DNA from: Rotaria sordida
Lineage: Eukaryota > Rotifera > Eurotatoria > Philodinida > Philodinidae
Direction of reading: 5' to 3'
Length of the DNA: 64,000 nt
Assembly: GCA_905250125.1 (NCBI GenBank)
Contig: CAJNOL010000053.1
Coordinates: 749-64,748, forward strand
Within the stretch, counting starts at the first letter, position 1. Each line of letters opens with the position of its first letter. The notes beneath the pieces are model-generated. The model ran no database searches. It was given only the letters and a program-made list of their open reading frames with translations, and was not told the origin of the DNA. The position numbers were made by a program, and so were the translations under genes. Shown here in pieces: positions 1-9,800 of the stretch.

Positions 1-87
1 AAATCGGTGCTAATCATTATTATTGTCATTTAAAAAACGATATTCTATGACAACAATATTATGATGCTATGCAAGAACAAAAATCAG

Positions 88-338
88 GGTGTGGGTGTGG
101 GTGTGGATGTGGGTGTGGGTGTGGGTGTGGGTGTGGGTGTGGATGTGGTTGTGGGGTTTGGGGCGTGGGTGGGTATGGGTGTGGAGAAGAGAAAGACTAA
201 AATTCACATCCACACCCACACCCACATCCACACCCACACCCGCACCCGCACTCACACCCACACCCACACCCACTCCCACACCCACACCCACACCCACACC
301 CACCCACACCCCACACACCCCACACCCTCACCCTCAGC
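88..338. repeat. Head-to-head (TGTGGG)n / (CCCACA)n telomeric-type array
   Basis: Positions 88-183 are near-perfect TGTGGG hexamers, with variants such as TGTGGA, on the plus strand. A 22-bp non-repeat spacer (184-205) follows. Positions 206-338 are the complementary CCCACA repeats, with variants such as CCCGCA, CCCATC and CCCTCA. The two halves face each other, so the tract could fold into a long hairpin. TGTGGG is the telomeric repeat reported for bdelloid rotifers. G-strand running into C-strand is the orientation expected when two chromosome ends are joined. Long open frames across this tract are artefacts of the repeat. A plain GT-rich microsatellite with an inversion is the alternative reading. 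Confidence 0.85.
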
Positions 339-2108
339 GTATGTAGCAGGAGCCGATTGTTAATTGACATAAATTAGCGAAATATGTGGTAGATGCCAGA
401 CTGTACTTTGGAGGACATGAGCCTCTGCTTGGATAGTAACCATCACACGTGTGTTCAACAGAGGGGCCACCACGACAAAAGAGCGGTGCGAGCGCCGAGT
501 TGACAGTGGGAAAATACTTATAGTTGATACCACAAAGTGTTCCTGGTAAATCGTCGAGTTCTGGATTAGTTTTATAGCAGTACCAACCATCAAGTTTATC
601 AGGACCAAAACGTTGGTAGCCATTTGGGCAAGCATCTGAATAGGGGTTTCGCCCATTACATAAAATTAAGAGGTCACCTCGTTTTACGCCACACAGTGTG
701 CCCGTTTGAATTACCTTGTTATCACTCTCTGATTTCAAACACATTTGTTGTTCATTCAATGCACCGACTTTTACATTAACCAGGTTATGGTTCTCCGAAC
801 ATCCGCCACTAGGATACTTTTCATTGCACGCTATCCACCCACCTAGGCCACACAAGGTTCCGCTTGGTATTAGGGGCCTTGAGTGCGCTGTACTGGTAGG
901 TATGCTATACGAACAATCGATTCCTGACCATCCATCATGGCATTGACATTCTCCAAACTGAAAATATCCTGTGTCTATGCAGATCCCATTGCCTGAACAA
1001 TTTCTATAACAATAAGTAGGTGACGTGATATATTTGTTTAGAACTTCTTCAATCAGTTTCGATTTATTACTAATTTCTGGGTCATCAGGAAATCGGCGTT
1101 TGGTGAGAACATCAAAAATATATTTGAAACCAAATTTAATGATAACGGGATGATCTTTCACAGTTTTTGACCATTCATTAATCGAAGACAAAGATGGATC
1201 TCCACCAAGAAAAGTCGAATAGCTCTTTTTGACAGTCTGCATGAAAGCCTTGTGTTTTTAACGTCATTTGTCTCCTTATGTTTCATACTGAAAGAGGCAA
1301 AAAATTCAATTTGTGCTTCATGACTTTTTTCAATGCCCTTCTGCTCCAGACTGCTGACATTTGTCGAGTCAATAAATATATTCTGCAATGCAATGCCACC
1401 TAACATAAGTGTTGTTACATAGGAATAGCCAAAGTATTCGAAGATGTAATCATGAATATATTTTTCTATATAGCCGTCATCGTCCAAATTACAGCAGGGT
1501 AGAGATTCAATAACATACTGAAATTGTTCGGACAGATTAAGAAATGGTTCAAACATTGATAACTTGGCATAAGAAACTTTAGCTGTAGTGTAGAGGATCT
1601 CAGAGTGTCCCTGAACCATGTTATCGATCATATACCGTGTTTGCTCCGAATATTTATAGGAAAAAGATGCGGCTTTATATTTACCACCAACTCCAATTTC
1701 AAGACCGTTTGTAGTTGTCTTCATAAGCCGATCAAGTGTATCAATGACTTCAGTTCCAGCTTGGATTTCGGTTGACGTGATGCAGTGAAGTGAAACATGT
1801 TCCGGTATTAATTTCGAGGTGCAGGACCCTTCTGGTATTTGAATATAATTCAACTTAAAAACAGGTTGACGAAATCCACTCATTTGACAAGCACCAGTAT
1901 AACAGACAGGACTACCGTGAAGTGGATCATAACCAAGTCCGATGGTGTTACTATTTTCCAGCGTCAACAGATTAGATCGACCAGCTTGTTGGCTATTTTT
2001 CAAATATTGACCAACACGTTGATAAATTTCATCGTAGCTTTCGTGAACTGTAGCAGACGCTGCTGCACATATAAAATACACAAGAGTTAATTGAATAATC
2101 AGTCTCAT
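334..2108 (-). pseudogene. Broken MACPF/perforin-like gene with EGF-like module (fossil)
   Basis: This is a minus-strand, intronless relic of a secreted membrane-attack-complex/perforin family gene. The upstream part begins with a hydrophobic signal peptide and carries a MACPF core, including the aromatic-rich stretch followed by LGG typical of the family. The downstream part has the rest of the MACPF fold, an EGF-like module with closely spaced cysteines (GECQCHDGW), and a cysteine-rich C-terminal region with a repeated GTLCG motif. The reading is interrupted about once, so it looks broken, though an assembly error is possible. Conservation is otherwise good, which suggests a young relic. 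Its third positions look more GC-rich than those of the host genes further right, and its 3' end lies against the telomeric-type array. Function in a rotifer is unknown; family members form pores or act in defence and development. Confidence 0.72.
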
Positions 2109-2365
2109 TTTTACTTCACTGTGTAACTTGTGTAGCTCTATGATCACCTACTCGTTTAAATAAGCCGTTACATCTGTTCTGACTCCCATAGAAAAACATG
2201 ACCTGATATTCTTTTTCATTCTTCTTGAGAAAAAAAATTAATTTTTTCTACCCAATAAAATGACGAAAAAGAAAAAAGTGTGACTTTTGTCCAAGAAAAC
2301 TATAAAAAAGCCTGATAAATCACAAGGTGGGAACCAAGGAGGAACAAACTGTTTACTTGATTACT

Positions 2366-2427
2366 TGAGGGTGTGGGTTAGTGTGGGTGAGGAAATAACC
2401 ACACTTACACCCACACCTGTCCACCCG
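2366..2427. repeat. Short second head-to-head telomere-like inverted repeat
   Basis: A G-rich stretch made of GGGTGTGGGTT- and GTGTGGGTG-type units (about 2366-2389) is followed after about 10 bp by a C-rich complement containing CCACACTTACACCCACACC (about 2399-2427). The two halves form an imperfect 20-bp stem. The composition and orientation copy the larger array at 88-338, so the MACPF relic lies between two head-to-head TGTGGG-type tracts. The tract is short and degenerate, so its telomeric origin is an inference. Confidence 0.55.
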
Positions 2428-2551
2428 ATATATATGTGACGATTGAAAAGAAAAAACATCTGCATACGTAAGATAATAATACTTTCTTTAACTAACAAAT
2501 CATAAGTGACCGTTTGCTTCAGTGCATTAAACAGTATTGAAAAGAAGAAAA

Positions 2552-3980
2552 ATGTTAAACATAGCTAATGTTGTTCGTTCATTCAATCAATTAGTGGAGG
2601 AAAAGTATCCCGATTGTAAAGAAGATGGACCATCTCCTCGAGATGATGTAACAGCCGATCAACTCTTCCTAGTGTTGCAGTTATTGACAACTTCATGCGA
2701 CATGATTGAAGGTGACATTACATTAAATATCGACGATTACGATGATGACAAATCTTATACAAGTGAATCAGATATTAACGAGGAAACTCATACAGCTAGT
2801 AGCCATTCAGATTCTTATCAAACTATCCGTGATATTGTAGAATTTGCAGATACTCGTTAGTTTTCGTCAGTCAAACGGCGGTGTCGTTTGATCAAGGATA
2901 AAAAGCAGTTAAGAAGAATAAGAAAATATGTCAAGCAGCAGAAAATCAAACGCCAAAAATTAGAACAACTTGATCGCTTCGTTTCGAGTAAATTTAATCA
3001 AACACAAAGCAAATGTCTACCAATTCATGATCATGATTTGAGACAATTTGCCATCAGAAAAGAGCGAGGAATGAACTTACTGAACTTCGTTGTATCTTCT
3101 TTTTGGTTGCTTAATTTCAAACGTCGTCACCATATCACATCAAGAAACGTTACTAAATTTGTCACTAAAAACTATATGGATGATCGAGAAAAAATTCTTA
3201 ATGATAAGAAGATATTTCTTGATAAGGCCAAACAAGCTATTTTTCGATTTAAATCTACACATGTTCTCAACTCTGACCAAAGTGCTTTCGAATATGAGGT
3301 ACCTTCGACACGCACCCTTTCAGTTTCGGATGAGAAAATAACTTCGGCTCGTCTATCTTCGCAGAATGCGGCTACACATTCACACATAATCATGCCTATT
3401 TTAAGTATGGACAGTAGAATTGTAGGCCCAGTGCTTGTCTGCTTACAAGAAAAATCTAGAAGATTATGTCCCAGGAGTGTTACAGACGCTTTATAAAGTA
3501 CAAAATATTCATGTAATCTGTAATAAATCGGAAAAACTGACGAAATCTTACATTAAATATTGGACACAACAAGTTTTACTACCATCTGTTCAAGAAAATT
3601 GCCTTTTATTTTTGGATTCATGGTCAGAACAAACTGATTTTGAAAATATTCTTGAAGCTTTCGATGATAATATTCAATGTGAAATTTTGCAGATTCCACC
3701 GAAGATAATAGCTGATATTCAGCCTTGTGATAAGTATTTCTTCAGACAATGGAAATACCTTTATCGAAGATGTTTTGATCATGTAGCAATTGATCGGTTG
3801 AATATTGATTTAAGATCAAGAAATAGTATTTTAAAACTAGACTCGTTGATTCATAATCAACTTTCTTCTGATCGATTTACTGTAATAATTAAGTACGCTT
3901 GGTGTATTCTTGTGGATAAACCAAACAAAAACCTGGACAGTTTCAGAATGTTCGTGATATTTGCTTTTCTTTCACCATAG
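2552..3980 (+). mobile_element. Decayed DDE-type DNA transposon, transposase remnant
   Basis: This is a degraded transposase of the Tc1/mariner-pogo type. The ATG at 2552 opens an acidic N-terminal segment that runs into an in-frame TAG at 2858. The same frame continues through a basic K/R-rich stretch, an HTH-like region around FKRRHHITSR, and the first catalytic aspartate in NSDQSAF. A frame change near 3440 leads to a second piece (about 3435-3980) with the second aspartate in LFLDSW and the third in IQPCDKYFFRQWK. The order D...D...D and the late 'QPCD.YFF' motif are what DDE_1-like enzymes show. No convincing terminal inverted repeats were found around it. It is a plain DNA-transposon relic and is unlikely to make active enzyme. 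Confidence 0.7.
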
Positions 3981-4778
3981 ATATTTGTTCTGTTAGTGGG
4001 TGTGATGAAAGAAGTTTTATAACTTGAAGTTGGTGTGATAGAGTTCTTTGTTGCGGATCATAAACATTTTTGATACATTTAGTTTATATATTTTCTCTTA
4101 CCTTGAATAACTTTGTTTAAATAAAAATTCTGATTAATCTTACTCTATTGTGAATGGCAGCAACTAGTAACTGAGACAAATATATAATAGCAATACACCT
4201 AGGATGCGTTTACTTGTGAGAAGCAATAAGGCCTTCTACATTATATCGTGCTCAATTTGAACTCAATTTCAGGAGAAAAATGTTTGCTTTCGTAATTTTT
4301 ATAATAGTGACAAAAATTATGAGAAAGCTCTTAGCAGCTATAGCATACTGAGAGATGAAAAACAATTTAAAATCCTTTCTCAGAGGGGGCACTCAAATAT
4401 GTTCTCTCATAAGAGTTTAAACGAAAAATGACTCTTTGTTTCATTCTAAAGACAGTTATCCATCTAATATTTGTCAAAAACTATTGTTCCATGTGAATTT
4501 TTCTTTTATTACGATAAGAAAAATTCATTTATCGAGTCTAATTCAATGGAGAAAGAAACAAATATCGAAAGGCAAATTTATTTCAGTATGATGATAGATA
4601 GAGCGATAGAATATAAGACAAAAGAAGAAAACTCATGAAACTTATTGTTGAAAATAATTGAGATCAGAAAAAAGATCAACTTATTTCAATTGATGAATTG
4701 AATAAATTGAACTGGAAACATGTTACGGCATTAATGGATACCGAGTTGGGATTATTTGACAAAACATTTTAGAATCAA
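3981..4778. other. Gene-free AT-rich interval
   Basis: No open frame with protein character was seen on either strand. The interval has no tRNA-like fold and no clear repeat. It contains an AATAAA-like signal shortly after the transposase remnant (around 4120), and otherwise unremarkable AT-rich DNA up to the MITE. Confidence 0.6.
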
Positions 4779-5120
4779 CAATGTGTAAAATAATTATTCG
4801 AACACTATGATACATTTCTTGCGAAGAAAATTTCACAATGAAGAAAGGATATTTTTCGTACATTGATTATACCATTCGATAGACCGAAGTTTTTGCTATA
4901 TTTCACACAAAAAAAATTTCTTTTAGAAAAGTTTTCCAAAACATGTTTCAAAATTTTTTGAAAGACTTTTGCAGATGAAATATTTTTTGTGTGAAATAAA
5001 GTAGAGACTTTGGTCTATCGAATGATATAGTCAAAGTCAGAAAAATATTCTTTTTTCATTGTGAAATTTCCTTCACGAGAAATGCATCACAGAATGTCTA
5101 CATAATTATTTTACACACTG
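4779..5120. mobile_element. Palindromic MITE, about 342 bp
   Basis: The two halves are long imperfect inverted repeats. The left end reads CAATGTGTAAAATAATTA and the reverse complement of the right end reads CAGTGTGTAAAATAATTA. Homology continues inward for about 150 bp on each side, including TTTCACAATG and GGTCTATCGAATG blocks, up to a short centre near 4940-4965. There is no coding capacity. The CAGTGTG-type terminus and a TA next to the right end suggest a Tc1/mariner-type non-autonomous element, but a clean target-site duplication on the left is not visible. Confidence 0.75.
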
Positions 5121-5867
5121 TATAAAAGTCGAATTGAATTAAATTCGTCCATTTTTTTTTGTCAGAATTATCTACCGTAGAAATCTCAAATATGCTCAAT
5201 CGTATCAGTCATTTCTTATTCCTATTATCAACTATCAATTCCAACAAAATTGTGCCTATATGATGAACTATACTATTTTACTGCTTTGATTATAATCATA
5301 TCTTGTTAATGAAAATAGATAAAGAAATGAATGAAATTCTATTTGAGTATTATTCACTTCTTTAGATTGTCATATAACAGAAAACATTGTCTCAATAGCA
5401 AAGAGTTTTTTTCTTTCTATACGATTCGGCACTGAAATAAAAAGATTTCAAAAAAAAATTATTTAAAAAAGTGAATTAATTGATTTCTCAATTGAACTAA
5501 GAATTAATTTTTTTGTAATGAATTATTTTTTTTTTGACTTAAATTGCACATCATTGACATATTTACATTGTCATCAAAAGCTGGACAGAAGAGTTAAACA
5601 TGGAATAGAACCGGGTGAGTTCAAATTGACTAGGATAAGTTACATACACTTTTATATGTAGCGTGTGAATGTAGCTTATCTTGACTGAAAGCTTTTTTTT
5701 CTATTGGTTTATAAGATTAACAAGTAGAACAAGTAAAATTGTCGCTATATGTCATTTGCTAGAAATACATTTGTATAGAAATCATATAGTAACAACGATT
5801 CAATTAATGGCCGATAATTTTTATTGACAAGTTCTTTTACTATAAGAAAATCAATTACTTGAATATC
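5121..5867. other. Intergenic region upstream of the Chibby gene
   Basis: AT-rich, with no supported gene. It probably holds the promoter and 5' UTR of the Chibby homologue that starts at 5868. No distinct TATA or binding-site cluster stands out from the background. Confidence 0.5.
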
Positions 5868-6294
5868 ATGTCGTTTTTTTCAAATGCATTCTCAATTAAA
5901 AAAAGTAAACCACGAAAATATGTGTCAAGAAGTCCACTTAAATTACCTGCAGATGAAATGTTTCGTGAGTTGGGTCCAAAATGTGAGGTAATTAATGTTA
6001 AGGTTGCAGATAAAAAAATTATTTTTGATACCGAAAATGGTGATTGGAATACAGGTATGACAATTTCTTCGTTTGTTTTTTTCTTCTTTATATATCCAAT
6101 AAATATATTTTATTCTTATTTATTTAGCTGGTGCAGAAAGTCTTGGTGGAATAGCATCGAGTGCTAGTGCACAAAAAATTCGAAAACAAGTTGATGTATT
6201 AAAAGAAGAAAATAATATGTTAAAACTTAAAGTTGATGTTTTATTAAATCTTGTTGCTGAATTTGTTGCTGAATTAACACCATCTCAACGATAG
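5868..6294 (+). CDS. CBY1: Chibby homologue (CBY1-like)
   Basis: Two exons, 5868-6054 and 6128-6294, are joined across a 73-bp GT-AG intron (phase 1). They encode a protein of about 117 residues, close to the usual Chibby length. The N-terminus MSFFSNAFSIKKSKPRK matches the vertebrate start MPFFGN.FSPKK.PPRK. A middle segment carries the family's F..ENG.W pattern (IIFDTENGDWN). The C-terminus is a leucine-rich coiled coil (EENNMLKLKVDVLLNLVAE). In animals Chibby binds beta-catenin and acts at the distal centriole/ciliary base; in a ciliated rotifer the ciliary role is the likelier one. The ATG at 5868 is chosen because it aligns with family starts. AATAAA-like signals follow the stop near 6309. 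Confidence 0.88.
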
Positions 6295-6870
6295 AAATAT
6301 TTTTGATTAAAATAAAAACTATTCATTTTTGTATTATATGTGTTTTTTTTGTCCTTTATCAATGATAGTTTTATTGAGAACTTTCTTATAAGAATTGGGA
6401 CAAGCCTATTGTTTTTGTATTTTTCTGTTTCAATATTTACAAACAAGATAACAAACATAAAACTGATAAATTTTTATCGGATTACATGATTTACTGTCTA
6501 TTGATTACATTAAAAAAATTTTATTCTAATTAGTATTCTTCTTGTATGAATCTTCACTTCAGCGACATTCACACTACTCATTTCTCTTCTTCTAAAAAAT
6601 AATAAACAACTGATTTTTTGAACATAAATAATTCGTATTGATTTCAAAAACAAAAAAGGGATAGCAGTATTTCTATTGTAAATTTTATTTGTGAATTACA
6701 ATTGATTATGTAAACCAATCATATCAAAAGGGTGACGTTTCATTCATTCGTTCGATATATATATATATATAATAGTTGGTAAAAAAGATTCTTGGCAATT
6801 GAGATGATGATGATTCATCTATTTCTAATATTGTTTTTTTTTCTTTGTGAATAATATTTAGATTTTTATA
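6295..6870. other. Intergenic spacer between Chibby and RTEL1
   Basis: About 575 bp of AT-rich DNA with a short (TA)n run near 6756-6770. It should contain the Chibby 3' end and the RTEL1 promoter. No additional gene was seen. Confidence 0.5.
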
Positions 6871-9800
6871 ATGCATCCATATTTAATTGATGGATTAACT
6901 GTTTTATTTCCTTTTGAAGCTTATCAATGTCAACTTGATTATATGAAAGCTGTACTTGAATGTCTAATTAAAGTTTGATAGTTTATTTTTTTTTTGTTTC
7001 TATACAAAAAATGAATCTAAATTTTGTTTTGTTTTGAAGGGTCAAAATGGTATTCTTGAAAGTCCAACAGGTGGAGAATTTTAATATCTTTTTCTGTTGT
7101 TATTTATTAAATTTATTTGTTTGTAATCGAAAGGTACGGGAAAAACTCTTTCTCTATTATGTGCTTCTCTTGCTTGGCTTGAACAATATAAAATACATAA
7201 TTTAGATTCAAATGGTAAAATTTTTCTATTGAATTTATTAATAAATTAAAATTCAATGATATTTTAGAAGCACCAATTCAAATTATTTATGCATCACGTA
7301 CACATTCTCAATTATCACAAGTTGTTAAAGAATTTAAATCAACTGATTACAAGTTTGAAAATTCAAATTTCTAAATATTATACATTTGTTTTTTAATTTT
7401 GTTTTTATCTTAGTCGTATGAAAATAACTGTTTTAGGTTCTCGTGATCAATTATGTATTCATCCAGAAGTAAAATCTCTTGAAACTAGTTCTGATAAAAT
7501 ATCAGTTTGTCGAGAAAAAATTCATCGAAAAGCATGTTTATTTTATCGAAATTTCGAAAGTATTGTATTTCAAATAGAAAGAAAAAAGAAAAACAAATAT
7601 AATTCATATGATATAATTTTAGTTTCTAAACCTGATATTGTTAAATTACCATCAATGGATATTGAAGATTTAGTTAAAACAGGAATACAAAAAAAGTCTA
7701 AGAAAGATTTATACTTCATAATAATATCTTAGTATTTATTTGATAGGTTTTGTCCTTATTTTGCAGCAAGAGAACTTAAAGAAAAAGCTGATATTATATT
7801 TATGCCATATAATTATTTACTTGATGCTAAAGTATTTTAATAATGAATTTTAAAAAATCGAACTAATATTTCTTTTCCAAAGGCTCGTCGTATTCATAAG
7901 ATTAATGTACGTAAATCTATAGTTATTTTTGATGAAGCTCATAATATTGAACAACAATGTGAAGATGCAGCTTCAGTTATGATTAGTTCACTTGATCTTG
8001 CTGCTTGTCTTGATGATACAACTAAAGTTATGCAATGGATGATCAATTCAAAATCATCAGAAGATTCTTCTACAATATCAACTGATGACAATGAAGAAAA
8101 TAATATTAATACAAATGGTAAAGAATTTATTTATGATTGAAAATTTTTTGTTTAGAATATTATTTTAGCTTTAACTATTACACAAGATCAAATTTCTAAT
8201 TTAAAATGTAAGTTAATTAATTTTCTTTAAAAAAAAAGATTATGATTCTATTTGATTAAAGTAAAAATTATGAAATTAGAAGAATTATTGGATGAAATGA
8301 AGACAACCAAAGGAAATATTCCATCACCTGGCGAGTATGTTTTATCAAAAACAAAAACAAAAACGAACATAAGTCATAGTTTTTTATTTTAGTGTTGCTT
8401 TTAAATGGCTTAAAAATGCTGAAATAGATTTTACTGCACAAGGAGATATACAACAACTTCAAGATATTAATCAATTTATGACTGCTAGATGTAATTATAA
8501 TATTCTTCATATAATCATACTTCTTGCTTTTTAGTTTGGCTGTAGAAAAACCAAAACGAAAAATATCGAAGTAGAAAATAGTTGAAAAGTGTTTTAGATT
8601 GTGTACGCAAAAAAATAGTTGCTTAAATTATTCTACATTTACTTGGTAACACAACTATTGCTGTAGCCGAAGATGTGGCTCATAGATGTCCATCGCGGCT
8701 GAGAATCTGCCGCTGCTGCGATTCCACCGCCACAGTGACAGTGTCGTCATGGACACCTCTGATATGGTTGTGAGGATGGATCTTCTCTTCATTCACACGC
8801 ATCCAGAAAAAAATGGCATATGCTTTGAATCACCGTTTACCACTATCCATTTCAAAAAAGAAGGCGAGTGATTACGAGTCGAATAACTCGGGAACGAAAG
8901 CAACTATTGAGTCGCGGTTTTCATCATTGAAAAGCGGACACCGGGGGTACGTAAACCTATGGAAAAACGCTTTTGAGGGTGATTCTGCCTCACCTGACCG
9001 ATTTCTGGAGTCTCAAGAAAATGCCTATAGTTATCGAGCTCGGCTTTCTGTAGATCGAAAGAGAACAATTTTTTCTATAGAATGGTTCAATTGAAGTTCA
9101 AAATACAACGAAAAAAGCGTTCCAAAAGCTATCTTCAAAATATCCAGCGAGCTTTCATTCTATTGGTCTACTACTGACCAATGAAACTTTTCCATAGGTT
9201 TACGTACCCCGGTGTCCACTTTTCAATGATGAAAACCGCAACTCAATAGTTGCTTTCGTTCCCGAGTTACTCGACTCATAATCACTCACCTTCTATTTTG
9301 AAATGGATAGTAGAAACATCACTTTTTTTCCAAGATTTTGGATTTCGATCTTTTTACGACATATCTCTATTTTTCGTTTCTGGTTAGCGGGTTCAATTTT
9401 TCGTTCAAATGGACAATCACTTCTTAAATTAGCTGAATTCATTGAAGTAATGCTTGTCTGTTTTTTATTTAATTAACTATATTTCCTTACAATAGACTGT
9501 TCATCCATTGGATGAAAATGGTCAACCATGTTTTACATTTGATATGGATGCTCAACGAAAATCTGTTTTTAAAGTACGTGATGTGTTTTTGTTTTTTGAA
9601 TTATACTTCAAATAAACTGATAACGATAATTATTTACTCTAGGTCTATATTGAAGAAGAGAATAATAATAATAATAATGAACAACAAAGACCTTCGATTA
9701 TCATTTCTAAACGTAAGTAAAATTTTTCAAAAAAAAAATTGTTAAATATATTTTGAGATTTTAATTTCTTAGGACCTAAAAAACTTCATTATTGGTGTTT

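Noticed and set aside
61-363. Open frames with GVGV, HTHT or PTPT repeats on both strands
   Set aside because: They are translations of the hexamer array; no protein character and no start context.
8686-9094. Open frames of 61 and 93 codons between RTEL1 exons
   Set aside because: They sit in the intronic palindromic element and lack family features.
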